A stretch of DNA of 28,330 nucleotides from the NCBI GenBank assembly GCA_038063195.1, contig JBBTVO010000017.1, positions 1 to 28,330 of the forward strand. Direction: 5' to 3'. Source of the stretch: JBBTVO01 sp038063195. GTDB taxonomy: Bacteria; Patescibacteriota; Microgenomatia; Levybacterales; UBA12049. Shown here piece by piece: positions 1-6,296 of this stretch. The stretch's first letter is position 1. Every line of letters starts with the position of its first letter. The notes beneath the pieces are model-generated. The model made no database searches. It was not told the DNA's origin and saw nothing but the letters and a program-made list of their open reading frames with translations. The translations under genes were made by a program, and so were the position numbers.

Positions 1-65
1 AAATGAAGGATTTACTTGATTATTCTCTTAAAACTTTAGGCATTGAGCCACCCGAGCATAGCTAG
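1..65 (+). CDS. Possible 3' end of a CDS entering from the left edge
   Basis: A frame open from the left edge ends at TAG 63-65. The visible codons, from an ATG at position 3, read MKDLLDYSLKTLGIEPPEHS. This is too short to assign a family. It could be the last residues of a longer plus-strand gene or chance coding. It would converge with the minus-strand acyltransferase-like gene, whose stop is 3 bases away, which is a normal arrangement for two real genes meeting tail to tail. Confidence 0.35.
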   Translation, partial: MKDLLDYSLKTLGIEPPEHS

Positions 66-68
66 AAA

Positions 69-923
69 TTAACTTAGTTTTGAAATGTGGTTTTGGGAAA
101 AATAGTTAATTCCTCCGTTTTTCATTACATGTCCCAGATCGACCGCTTGTCCAAAAACTATTTTTACATTTCCTTTAGCATCTGGTATCGACCTGACGGG
201 GACAAGCTGAACAAAACGATCTGCGTCATAGACTCTTCTTAGAAATCCTGTGCCTTTGTTTTCTGGAAAACGTAAATCATCCGGTTCTCTGTGTGTCCCT
301 TGAGGAAGCCATAATGCCGCTCCGCCATCGATTATTCTTTGGGTGGCGATCGGCCGAAGACCTTGATGATTTACGACCTCAACAACTTCTTTATTTTCTT
401 CATTTTTGCCAAATTTGGGAATTGAGACAATTTCGCAATTTAAAGCATTCCCGGCAATTTCATAGAATATTCCCGTAAAATATTTGCCGACAGGGCCTTT
501 GTCCAAACCTCTCTGCATAATAGCAAATGGTTCTCTTACGTTTTCATCTTCAACATTGCCCCGGGCATAATAGCCTTGTTTTGCCATTTCTATAAATTGT
601 CCATTACTTTGCAAAGGTCCTCCCCAAGTATGATTTCCAATGAGCATGGTAGGACCGGATGGGGGAATATTTTGCCATCCATCGACTTCAATGCTCAAAT
701 CTGCTCCGTGATATGTCCTAGAAGCTTCTCTGCTTATTGAGACTTTACCTCCCTGACAGGCTCTTACGATAAGTTTTCTCAATAATTTATGACCATCAGT
801 ATTTAATCCTTTCCCAAGCTTAAGGTCAACTCCATACGCAATAAGATGAGCCGTCAGAGCATTTCTTACAATAAAAGGAGGCTTGTATTCGGAAATTTCC
901 GGATTTCTCAAAGTCTCTTTCAT
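69..923 (-). CDS. PlsC-like acyltransferase family protein, catalytic Asp not conserved
   Basis: This is a 284-residue protein resembling the PlsC/LPLAT glycerolipid acyltransferase fold. The block I-like motif is IGNHTWGG (residues 95-102), the block III-like motif is LPQGTHRE (206-213, compare FPEGTRS), and a late VFGQAVDL (256-263) resembles the usual GxPI-type strand. Family enzymes transfer an acyl group to a glycerophosphate using an HX4D dyad. Here His98 is present but the residue five positions on is Pro103, so the Asp is absent. No clear membrane segment is visible; it could be peripheral. It may be an inactive or altered-specificity acyltransferase. The ATG at 923 has no obvious Shine-Dalgarno, as for most genes here. 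Fold assignment is moderately sure; the reaction is not. Confidence 0.6.
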   Translation of the reverse strand: MKETLRNPEISEYKPPFIVRNALTAHLIAYGVDLKLGKGLNTDGHKLLRKLIVRACQGGKVSISREASRTYHGADLSIEVDGWQNIPPSGPTMLIGNHTWGGPLQSNGQFIEMAKQGYYARGNVEDENVREPFAIMQRGLDKGPVGKYFTGIFYEIAGNALNCEIVSIPKFGKNEENKEVVEVVNHQGLRPIATQRIIDGGAALWLPQGTHREPDDLRFPENKGTGFLRRVYDADRFVQLVPVRSIPDAKGNVKIVFGQAVDLGHVMKNGGINYFSQNHISKLS

Positions 924-945
924 ACGAGCGGATTATAACAGAAAG

Positions 946-974
946 TTGAAGATGATTCTTATTTAAAGTAAAAT
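946..974 (+). promoter_or_regulatory. Sigma-70-type promoter for the tRNA-Leu transcript
   Basis: TTGAAG (946-951) and TAAAAT (969-974) are separated by exactly 17 bases. Transcription would start near 981, about 26 bases before tRNA-Leu. The same transcript probably continues through the small CDS at 1097 and tRNA-Pro. Confidence 0.5.
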
Positions 975-1006
975 ACATAGGCGTCCGCCTGAGAATGGCG
1001 AGACAA

Positions 1007-1089
1007 GCCGCGGTGGTGAAATGGTATACACGAGGGCCTTAAGAGCCTTTGTCCGCAAGGACGTGAGAGTTCGACTCTCTCCCGCGGCA
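1007..1089 (+). tRNA. tRNA-Leu (UAA)
   Basis: An 83-nt cloverleaf with acceptor GCCGCGG pairing CCGCGGC (1082-1088), D-stem GTG/CAC, anticodon stem AGGGC/GCCTT around loop CTTAAGA with anticodon TAA at 1040-1042, a long class II variable arm (stem GTCC/GGAC), and T-arm GAGAG-TTCGACT-CTCTC. The discriminator is A1089 as expected for Leu. CCA is not encoded. Confidence 0.95.
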
Positions 1090-1096
1090 CTTAGAT

Positions 1097-1386
1097 ATGG
1101 TTAAAAAAGAAATTACAGATCCAAGACTTTGTATTAATTCTTATGTTGTCGAGGTTACAAATGGAAGAGGGTATTGTAGCGATACAAATAGAAAAAATTT
1201 TAGAAATGAAGAAAATGGATGCGATGGGTGTCCTAAATTAAATTTAAGTTCTCAAATTAGGATTGTAAACAAAAGACAGCTTATGAGTTCCGAAGAATTT
1301 GTGGATTCACAGTTTGCAGCGGATAGATATACTGATACCAGTGCGAGATTGGACAAGCGTAGAAGTCGTCCAAGATGGAATAATTT

Positions 1387-1396
<10 letters not shown>
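1097..1396 (+). CDS. Small four-cysteine protein of unknown function, between two tRNAs
   Basis: This is a 99-residue protein I do not recognise. It has four cysteines, at 12, 27, 42 and 45, the last pair as GCDGCP, so a zinc or iron-sulfur knuckle is possible. The C-terminal third is basic (KRRSRPRW near residues 87-94). There is no signal peptide or membrane segment. The ATG lies 7 bases after the 3' end of tRNA-Leu, with no Shine-Dalgarno in between. The TAG stop (1394-1396) lies inside tRNA-Pro, giving a 10-base overlap. Processing of the shared transcript would therefore leave a nearly leaderless message, and cutting at the tRNA-Pro 5' end would remove the stop codon. The cysteine pattern argues that the frame is real; function is unknown. 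Confidence 0.65.
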
Positions 1397-1460
<64 letters not shown>

Positions 1461-1468
1461 CAATAAAA

Positions 1469-1480
1469 TTTTGGTATAAT
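1469..1480 (+). promoter_or_regulatory. Extended -10 promoter for tRNA-Gly
   Basis: TTTTGGTATAAT contains a perfect TATAAT (1475-1480) preceded by the extended -10 TG dinucleotide with one spacer base. The tRNA begins 10 bases later. There is no good -35; that space is the tail of tRNA-Pro. The same 12-mer occurs at 3021-3032 before the SGNH hydrolase gene. Confidence 0.6.
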
Positions 1481-1489
1481 CTTTGAATT

Positions 1490-1560
1490 GCGGGATTAGT
1501 TGATCGGCTCAACATTTGCTTTCCAAGCAAAAAAGAGGGGTTCGACTCCCCTATCCCGCT
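1490..1560 (+). tRNA. tRNA-Gly (UCC)
   Basis: A 71-nt cloverleaf with acceptor GCGGGAT pairing ATCCCGC (1553-1559) and discriminator T1560. The D-arm is GTTG/CAAC. The anticodon stem is TTTGC/GCAAA with loop TTTCCAA and anticodon TCC at 1522-1524. The T-arm is AGGGG-TTCGACT-CCCCT. CCA is not encoded. The UCC anticodon gives no sign of UGA reassignment to glycine. Confidence 0.95.
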
Positions 1561-1561
1561 C

Positions 1562-1580
1562 TGGTTCGACAGGCTCACCA
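1562..1580. repeat. REP-like fragment containing TTCGACAGGCTCA
   Basis: TTCGACAGGCTCACC just after tRNA-Gly resembles the core of a repetitive extragenic palindrome found in many bacterial lineages (from memory, not searched). Only one copy is in the window and it is not a clean palindrome here, so the call is weak. Confidence 0.25.
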
Positions 1581-1598
1581 TTCGCGTGTAAACAAACC

Positions 1599-1634
1599 AA
1601 CCTCGCAGGTTTTAGGCTCTTAACCTGCGAGGTT
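1599..1634 (-). terminator. Strong 13-bp hairpin, probable terminator of the AI-2E gene
   Basis: AACCTCGCAGGTT (1599-1611) and AACCTGCGAGGTT (1622-1634) are perfect inverted repeats with a 10-base loop. Read on the minus strand the hairpin is followed by GGTTTGTTT, a weak U-rich tail. It lies about 30 bases after the end of the minus-strand membrane protein gene and also faces the plus-strand tRNA-Gly, so it may stop both transcripts. The tail is poorer than in a classical intrinsic terminator. Confidence 0.55.
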
Positions 1635-1666
1635 AAAGGGGTTAAAAGCAAATGTTAACGTAGGAC

Positions 1667-2641
1667 TCAGTCATTCAATGCGGTGAGGATTATTACAAGC
1701 ATTGAGAGGAATGGGATTGAGATAAGTGCTCCCCATACTCCCAGTAAACTTCCTCCTACAAGAATTGCTATAATTATTACAATTGGGTTGAGCCCCACTG
1801 CTGTCTGCATTATTTTCGGGACAAGGATGTTATTTTCAAGTGCCTGGATAATTATGTAGCCTACCGTGACTACGATGGCAAGTGTTGGAGAAATCGTAAG
1901 TGCTACTATTATGGCGGGAATTGAGGCAAGAACAGGACCAATTGTGGGTATCACTTCAAGAATTGCGGCTAGAAATGCAAGCGGAAAAGCATAATTAATT
2001 CCAAGAACAGACAGAAATATCCATGAAATTATACCAATGGATACAGAAAGGATAAGCTGTCCTCTGACCCAATTTCCCAGAGAGTTCTCTACTTGAGCAA
2101 AAGTTTCCCGTGCTTTTTCTCTTTTATTCTCATGAAACATGTTGACCACGAGCTTTTCAAAGCGGTCGTGATAAACAAGTAAATAAAAACTTATTACGAT
2201 AATTGTGAAGAAGGAAATTATTCCTCCAAAGACCGTGCTTGTGATCGAAACTAAATTATTGCCTATATTCTGGATGGCAGATGAAGAATTGATGCTTGAA
2301 GATTCAATTTGGATACCAAGAGTTTCGGCCGCCTTCTCAAAGTAGAAAGGAAAGTTTTCGATGAGGTTTTGAATTTGAGATACAAAAAACGGAATTATCG
2401 GCACTATCAGAAGAAGAATAATTGCAATTATTACGAGATAAATAACGGAAATTGAAAGCAGGCGCGGCCATTTCCGCCGCTCCAAAAATCCGACCGCAGG
2501 ATGAATTGCGGCCATGAGAATATAAGAAACGAAGATTATTATAAGGATTTCCTTTATCTGAAATAAAAATAATCCGAGCGCTATCAGAGCAAGAGCTGCT
2601 ACGAACTGATTGCGGGAAAGATAGTCTGTAATCGTCTTCAC
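1667..2641 (-). CDS. AI-2E family transporter (PerM/TqsA-like membrane protein)
   Basis: This 324-residue polytopic membrane protein is about the usual length for the AI-2E transporter family (PF01594). It has paired N-terminal helices (residues about 13-50), a helix near 60-90 and a cluster of hydrophobic segments from about 195 to the end. The C-terminal pattern with GPVLASIPA, a YIIIQALENNILVPKIM segment and the NPIVIII stretch after it is typical. Family members include proteins linked to export of autoinducer-2 and Na+/H+ antiport, but most are uncharacterised, so the substrate is unknown. The gene stands alone, with a hairpin terminator downstream and tRNA genes upstream. ATG at 2641. 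Confidence 0.88.
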   Translation of the reverse strand: MKTITDYLSRNQFVAALALIALGLFLFQIKEILIIIFVSYILMAAIHPAVGFLERRKWPRLLSISVIYLVIIAIILLLIVPIIPFFVSQIQNLIENFPFYFEKAAETLGIQIESSSINSSSAIQNIGNNLVSITSTVFGGIISFFTIIVISFYLLVYHDRFEKLVVNMFHENKREKARETFAQVENSLGNWVRGQLILSVSIGIISWIFLSVLGINYAFPLAFLAAILEVIPTIGPVLASIPAIIVALTISPTLAIVVTVGYIIIQALENNILVPKIMQTAVGLNPIVIIIAILVGGSLLGVWGALISIPFLSMLVIILTALND

Positions 2642-2694
2642 TTAATTAGTATAGCAAAAAAAGAGGAAAGCAATAACTATAGTTTAGATTTATG

Positions 2695-2767
2695 GGTGGA
2701 AGACGGGTGCTGCCCCCGCGACCTCCTGCTCCACAAGCAGGCGCTCTACTGCTGAGCTACATCCACC
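2695..2767 (-). tRNA. tRNA-His (GUG) with non-canonical T-loop and D-loop
   Basis: Read on the minus strand, a cloverleaf carries the His identity marks: an extra 5' G (G-1, position 2767) opposite C73 (2695), and anticodon GTG in loop TTGTGGA closed by CCTGC/GCAGG. The D-stem is GCTC/GAGC. The T-stem GCGGG/CCCGT closes a loop reading GGCAGCA instead of TTCRANY, so T54, T55 and A58 are absent. The D-loop AGCAGTA has A where the usual short loop AGCGGTA has G18. The acceptor has one T-T mismatch at 6:67. CCA is not encoded. The intact anticodon arm and G-1:C73 favour a working tRNA, but a degenerating copy is possible. Confidence 0.75.
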
Positions 2768-2779
2768 AAATCAATTTAT

Positions 2780-2848
2780 AATTTAGAATTCAAAATTTAA
2801 AATTGTATGCGAAACTCTGAATTATAAACTCTGAACTCTAGATTCTTC
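2780..2848. repeat. Heptameric AT-rich tandem repeats between tRNA-His and tRNA-Arg
   Basis: Two runs of 7-base units are visible. 2780-2807 reads AATTTAG, AATTCAA, AATTTAA, AATTGTA. 2814-2848 reads ACTCTGA, ATTATAA, ACTCTGA, ACTCTAG, ATTCTTC. The period of seven with drifting units matches arrays at 5286, 9142 and 13558, suggesting a genome-wide class of heptamer repeats. This fills most of the space between the two tRNA genes. Confidence 0.6.
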
Positions 2849-2851
2849 TTG

Positions 2852-2924
2852 CGCGCCAGAGAGGAATCGAACCTCCAACCTACTCCTTAGAAGGGAGTTG
2901 CTCTGTCCATTGAGCTACTGGCGC
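2852..2924 (-). tRNA. tRNA-Arg (UCU)
   Basis: A 73-nt cloverleaf on the minus strand with acceptor GCGCCAG pairing CTGGCGC and discriminator G at 2852. The anticodon stem is ACTCC/GGAGT with loop CTTCTAA and anticodon TCT. The T-arm has a canonical TTCGATT loop. CCA is not encoded. It lies upstream of tRNA-His on the same strand, so both may share a transcript. Confidence 0.95.
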
Positions 2925-2933
2925 AGCGCTATT

Positions 2934-2945
2934 ATTTTACCAAAA
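2934..2945 (-). promoter_or_regulatory. Extended -10 promoter for the tRNA-Arg/tRNA-His transcript
   Basis: On the minus strand TTTTTGGTAAAAT ends 9 bases before tRNA-Arg. TAAAAT (2939-2934) with the TG(G) extension mirrors the TTTTGGTATAAT elements at 1469 and 3021. A -35 box is not evident. Confidence 0.5.
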
Positions 2946-3003
2946 ACTGAGCTAAAACCAAAATTATTAAAGTTTTCGACTTAAGGCTAAGTGTGCTGAT
3001 CTC

Positions 3004-3032
3004 TTGATTTTTAGGTTCAATTTTGGTATAAT
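3004..3032 (+). promoter_or_regulatory. Promoter giving a probably leaderless SGNH hydrolase mRNA
   Basis: TTGATT (3004-3009), a 17-base spacer, and TATAAT (3027-3032) with a TG extension form a near-consensus promoter. The expected transcription start, about 7 bases downstream, coincides with the ATG at 3039, leaving no room for a ribosome binding site. Confidence 0.6.
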
Positions 3033-3038
3033 TTGGGT

Positions 3039-3686
3039 ATGAAAATCTTCTCTTTTATAAACTCCAGACTGATAATAAGAATAAAGCAATTAATTTGGCA
3101 GCCAAAAAAGTTTGTATATGTTGCAATTGGAGACAGCACTGTTGAAGGTATTGGCGCAAGTCATTCTTCGAAATCATTTCCCTCATTGGTTTTTGAGAAG
3201 ATAAAGAAAGACAAAGAAGAAGCAGTTTTCCACAATCTAGGCAAAGGAGGAGCTAAGGTCAGGGATGTAATCGACTCACAGCTTCCCAAAACCATTGAGC
3301 TTAAACCCAATCTAATAACTATTTCAGTCGGCGGAAATGACCTTCACAGAAGAACAAAACTTAAGCATTTTGAAAAAGATTACTTTTATTTGATCAAAAC
3401 TCTTAAAGAAAAAACAGACGCAAGAATTATTATTAGTAATATTCCTGATGTTTCCCTGCTCCCCTCTCTATCGATTTTCGTAAGGTATTTAGCTAAATTT
3501 ATGACAAGAAGATTAAATAGAGTTATTGATAAACATGCAAAGCAGTTCAGGTGCATTCTTATTGATCTTCATGGGGGAAGTAAGACTCATAGCAAGAAGC
3601 ATGCAGGTTTGATTTCCGGAGATGGATTTCATCCTTCAGACAAAGGCTATTCTCTTTGGGCCAACGCAATCATCGCCTACCTTTAA
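3039..3686 (+). CDS. SGNH/GDSL-type hydrolase
   Basis: A 215-residue SGNH-fold hydrolase (lipase/esterase or acetylesterase class). All blocks are visible: GDSTVEG (block I, nucleophile Ser33), a block II Gly in GKGGAKV, SVGGND (block III, oxyanion Asn), and GDGFHPSDKGY near the C-terminus (block V, catalytic Asp and His). Residues 1-22 are hydrophobic and basic and might anchor it to the membrane. The start is set at ATG 3039 rather than the upstream in-frame TTG at 3033, because the promoter -10 box ends at 3032. The substrate cannot be read from sequence; carbohydrate or lipid esters are usual. It ends 20 bases from the convergent pilus locus. Confidence 0.85.
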   Translation: MKIFSFINSRLIIRIKQLIWQPKKFVYVAIGDSTVEGIGASHSSKSFPSLVFEKIKKDKEEAVFHNLGKGGAKVRDVIDSQLPKTIELKPNLITISVGGNDLHRRTKLKHFEKDYFYLIKTLKEKTDARIIISNIPDVSLLPSLSIFVRYLAKFMTRRLNRVIDKHAKQFRCILIDLHGGSKTHSKKHAGLISGDGFHPSDKGYSLWANAIIAYL

Positions 3687-3706
3687 TATCTCTTACGATC
3701 TAAGTA

Positions 3707-4801
3707 TTAGAAGCTGCCTGTAGTAATAAGAATATCAAATTCTGCTGATTTACTCGCTTCTTGTAATGTCGGATCAGGAAAATCGTTTTTAATAGTATCC
3801 GTTATGTCAGTAAGCATATCTTTTGGAACTAGTTTCTTATACATAATAGTTGTTCTTTGCTCCAAATTATTTGTATTTCCTGTAGTGACATTGTTATACC
3901 CAACTCCTTGTAACAGATCACTTAATTTTCCTGCCTGGCCTTCGATACCTGATCCATTAAGAATTTGAATTTTTATTGCCGACTTATCCGTCAAAGGGTT
4001 TGTCGTGGTCTTAGGTTGAGAAGTTGGAGAGGGAACTGTCACTGCTCCGGGCTTCGGACGTAGAGATTCCGACTTTTTAAACCAAGGATTTGGAATAGTC
4101 TTAGACCACAATAGGAGATATCCAATCGCACATGTCAAGAGAATAACGCTTATAGCAAGAAGTATATACTGTTTTCGCATGCTCTTTTTTCCCACTTCTC
4201 CTACTTCAAGATCGTCTCTTGTATTAGCCATTTCCTTATCGCCTTGAGGGTTGTCTTTACTCTGCAAAAAATTATATCTTTGAAGTATTTTTTTCTCTCC
4301 GGTAATCTTTCTTGCTTCCTGCGCAGTAAACTCCTGACCACTTGTCCTATTGGGAAAAACAGAAATCGGAGCGACAGAAAAAATCTCAACGTTACTTATT
4401 TTAAGTACTTCAAGCACTCCTTCGTAAAGTTTTTTATTCGCCGCAATTATCCGGAGTTTATTTTTGTTGTGAAGCGAAATTACAGCAATATTATTTCCTG
4501 AGAGAGGAACTGCAGTTAAAAATTTCTCGGCCTCATCTTTTTCATTTTTATTTGTAATATCAATGTCGCTTGCATAAACAAGCTCGGCAGATAAAAGAAT
4601 AATTCCTTTACCGGTTTTTAGCTTTAATCCTTCAATAAACTTCTCAAGCTCTTCCGAATATTTTTTTTTGTCAATTATTTCTGAGTGCTGAATGGATTCG
4701 GGAGAGAAAGAAAGTTTCTGTTGGTTGTTGCTGTTTGGTTCAAATACTTCTAAAAAATTGCTGCCAACATAGCAAACAAGAGCTTTCCTAAACAGAGTCA
4801 T
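3707..4801 (-). CDS. Membrane protein with PilM/GspL-like N-terminal region and LytR_C domain
   Basis: A 364-residue protein in three parts. Residues 1-150 look like a degenerate cytoplasmic PilM/GspL-type domain (the stretch around IILLSAELVYASDIDI and the later IAANKKLYEGVLEVL fit the style of pilus-assembly actin-like proteins, but the match is weak). One transmembrane helix lies at about 211-232. A Pro/Thr-rich linker (about 248-272) leads to a C-terminal LytR_C domain (about 275-364, IKIQILNGSGIEGQAG...). LytR_C domains (PF13399) are extracytoplasmic and often cell-wall-associated. It is the last gene of the pilus locus, 7 bases after the major pilin, so a role in anchoring or aligning the pilus machine with the envelope is a reasonable inference. 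Confidence 0.6.
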   Translation of the reverse strand: MTLFRKALVCYVGSNFLEVFEPNSNNQQKLSFSPESIQHSEIIDKKKYSEELEKFIEGLKLKTGKGIILLSAELVYASDIDITNKNEKDEAEKFLTAVPLSGNNIAVISLHNKNKLRIIAANKKLYEGVLEVLKISNVEIFSVAPISVFPNRTSGQEFTAQEARKITGEKKILQRYNFLQSKDNPQGDKEMANTRDDLEVGEVGKKSMRKQYILLAISVILLTCAIGYLLLWSKTIPNPWFKKSESLRPKPGAVTVPSPTSQPKTTTNPLTDKSAIKIQILNGSGIEGQAGKLSDLLQGVGYNNVTTGNTNNLEQRTTIMYKKLVPKDMLTDITDTIKNDFPDPTLQEASKSAEFDILITTGSF

Positions 4802-4808
4802 ACCTTAC

Positions 4809-5351
4809 TTAACGAGATACGGAGATGTTTGTTGTGCCTTCTACACCGCAAGCTTTGATTGTAACAATATTATTGGCGTCAACGGTGACTGAATAACCAG
4901 TTTTTAACGCTGTAAATGTCGTACCGCCTGTTGGGTCGATAGGCATTGATTTTAAGTATTTAGCAAGCGGGGTTGCGAGGTTAACACAGGCAGTACTTGC
5001 TGCTACACTACATCCTCCAGTTGTAACTGGACTACAATCAGCTGCAACACCTGTGCCAAGTTGAGTTTCTAGCATACTCGTTGTGAGCCCCGTAGGTAAT
5101 GCTCCTTTAGTATCAACAATAGATGCATGAATTGCTGTTAAAATAGTATCTGCATCTGCGGTTCTTCTTGCATCTTTCGCGTCCTTAAGTCTTTGGGCTG
5201 GATTTAGAGCTACAAATACAGCAATTGCAAGAGCTGCAATAATCGCAATAACAATAAGAAGCTCGATTAGAGTGAAACCTTTTTGAAGAATTGAGAATTG
5301 AGAATTGAAAGTTGAAAGTTTCGCCGGAAGTTTCTTGAGCAATTTTTTCAT
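4809..5351 (-). CDS. Type IV major pilin-like prepilin (PilA-type)
   Basis: A prepilin of about 180 residues. The class III signal KG|FTLIELLIVIAIIAALAIAVFVALNP has cleavage after Gly25 and the conserved Glu at mature position 5. The following N-terminal helix is typical, and the globular part has a cysteine-bearing loop (CSPVTTGGCS). A start at ATG 5351 gives a 25-residue leader; an upstream ATG at 5372 lies inside a 16-bp palindrome and is less likely. The leader is partly encoded by five tandem heptamers (5286-5320). The ADADTILTAIHASI segment is typical of CPR pilins. It lies between the RAYT gene and the LytR_C gene and is probably the pilus subunit. Confidence 0.88.
   Translation of the reverse strand: MKKLLKKLPAKLSTFNSQFSILQKGFTLIELLIVIAIIAALAIAVFVALNPAQRLKDAKDARRTADADTILTAIHASIVDTKGALPTGLTTSMLETQLGTGVAADCSPVTTGGCSVAASTACVNLATPLAKYLKSMPIDPTGGTTFTALKTGYSVTVDANNIVTIKACGVEGTTNISVSR
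5286..5320. repeat. Five tandem heptamers inside the pilin leader
   Basis: Plus-strand units AAGAATT, GAGAATT, GAGAATT, GAAAGTT, GAAAGTT are perfectly in register (5 x 7 bases). They encode leader residues about 12-22, just before the prepilin cleavage site. Compare the arrays at 2780, 9142 and 13558. Confidence 0.75.
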
Positions 5352-5360
5352 GTATATATT

Positions 5361-5376
5361 AAGTATGAACATACTT
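5361..5376. promoter_or_regulatory. 16-bp palindrome at the pilin promoter, possible operator
   Basis: AAGTATG-AA-CATACTT has perfect 7-bp arms and a 2-bp centre. It lies just upstream of the likely pilin ATG (5351). A consensus-like TTGACA sits at 5391-5386 on the minus strand, so the palindrome covers the expected -10 region. It could be a dimer-binding operator; the arms are too close for a normal RNA hairpin. Confidence 0.4.
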
Positions 5377-5435
5377 TAGACTGCTTGTCAAGGGGACAAA
5401 ATTTACTGTTCTTTCCAACTTGTTAGGTAACTCTA

Positions 5436-5450
5436 TAACCCCCGGTGTTA
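5436..5450. repeat. REP-like palindrome, 3' side of RAYT
   Basis: TAACCCCCGGTGTTA. Compared with the upstream copies, the outer C-G pair of the stem is replaced by a T-A pair, a compensatory change that supports a folded hairpin. Confidence 0.55.
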
Positions 5451-5472
5451 GATAGCTTCCAACATAAGGATT

Positions 5473-6150
5473 TTATTCAATAATAAGATGTTTAATCAGA
5501 CCAAGTTTCCTTTGGTATTGGGCTTGATCAAACACAAACTGACGGTATTTATCAGCTCCTCCAATGAGCCCTAAAATCATATCTTTACTGATGAAGCTTA
5601 AATTATTTGTAACTTCTCCTAGATATTCAGACAAAGACGACCATTTGTAAGTATGTAAATTATTGGCATCTACTAAATATCCTGTTGAAGGATTTAAATG
5701 TATGTATCTTGAAACATGAAGCAGTTGCTCATCAGTCTCTATTCTTACTGACTTAAATATAGACTGAAACAGGGGTCCTGCTCTGCGGGTTTTAATATTG
5801 AAGTATTTTGCATAGCCGTTTTGCAGGTTTGCCATAAAGCTGCTGATACCACTTTTAGTTAATTGTTTTAGTAAAAAGTGGAAATGATTGTTCATTAAAC
5901 AATAGGCTAATATCTCTGCTTGAGTTTCATCTTTTTCTTTCAAATCTGATAAAATTTTTTTCCTTTTCTCCTCCAGCTTTTTCTTTAAATGAGAAAAACT
6001 GAAAGGCGTATTAATAAAACGATAATAATCAACTAATTCTAAAAACCTGGAATAGTCTTTTACCGAAGCAAAAATAGGTAGTCCGGCTACCCCTCTATTG
6101 AAAACATGATATATCTGATCTTGTACCAGAAGCGTTTTTCTATAAGGCAT
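5473..6150 (-). CDS. REP-associated tyrosine transposase (IS200-like Y1 family)
   Basis: A 225-residue RAYT/TnpA_REP protein. The N-terminal pattern YHVFNRGVAGLPIF is the family hallmark. The HUH metal site is NNHFHFLL (His89 and His91), and the nucleophile Tyr lies in NGYAKYFN (Tyr113, or Tyr116), followed by RRAGPLFQSIFKSVRIE and the ISHLNP-like RYIHLNPS. Y1 enzymes nick single-stranded DNA at hairpins and join ends through a 5'-phosphotyrosine. The start is taken at ATG 6150 (MPYRK...), where family members usually begin; an in-frame ATG at 6201 would add 17 residues running into the REP region. All catalytic residues look intact, so it may be active on the neighbouring palindromes. Confidence 0.9.
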   Translation of the reverse strand: MPYRKTLLVQDQIYHVFNRGVAGLPIFASVKDYSRFLELVDYYRFINTPFSFSHLKKKLEEKRKKILSDLKEKDETQAEILAYCLMNNHFHFLLKQLTKSGISSFMANLQNGYAKYFNIKTRRAGPLFQSIFKSVRIETDEQLLHVSRYIHLNPSTGYLVDANNLHTYKWSSLSEYLGEVTNNLSFISKDMILGLIGGADKYRQFVFDQAQYQRKLGLIKHLIIE

Positions 6151-6202
6151 AATTTTTATAGTACCATATTTTTTAAAATTAATCCTTAGGTTGGAACTCA
6201 TT

Positions 6203-6217
6203 CAACCCCCGGTGTTG
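6203..6217. repeat. REP-like palindrome, first copy upstream of RAYT
   Basis: CAACCCCCGGTGTTG is an imperfect palindrome with CAAC/GTTG outer arms. It is followed by partial direct repeats of GTGTTGAAGGAG and GGAGATCGGTG up to about 6275. Confidence 0.55.
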
Positions 6218-6241
6218 AAGGAGTGTTGAAGGAGATCGGTG

Positions 6242-6256
6242 CAACCCCAGGTGTTG
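6242..6256. repeat. REP-like palindrome, second copy upstream of RAYT
   Basis: CAACCCCAGGTGTTG differs from the first copy at one central base. Both copies are followed by the same GAAGGAG tail, and the run GTTGAAGGAGATCGGTG occurs at both sites. Confidence 0.55.
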
Positions 6257-6296
6257 AAGGAGATCGGTGTTGGAAGAGATTGAAAGAGATGTTTAA

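Larger units (their letters stand above)
5436..6256 (-). mobile_element. RAYT transposase with flanking REP-like palindromes
   Basis: A single transposase gene is bracketed by 15-bp imperfect palindromes of one family: 5436-5450 downstream, 6203-6217 and 6242-6256 upstream. This is the known arrangement of REP-associated tyrosine transposases. It sits inside the pilus locus, between a propeller gene and the pilin gene. True element ends are not defined. Confidence 0.5.

Noticed and set aside
1490..1560. Evidence for UGA recoding to glycine as in some CPR lineages
   Set aside because: The tRNA-Gly anticodon is UCC, not UCA, and TGA is used as stop in pilB and the gspH-like gene through ATGA overlaps.
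3687..3706. Terminator between the convergent SGNH and pilus genes
   Set aside because: The 20-base gap has no inverted repeat.
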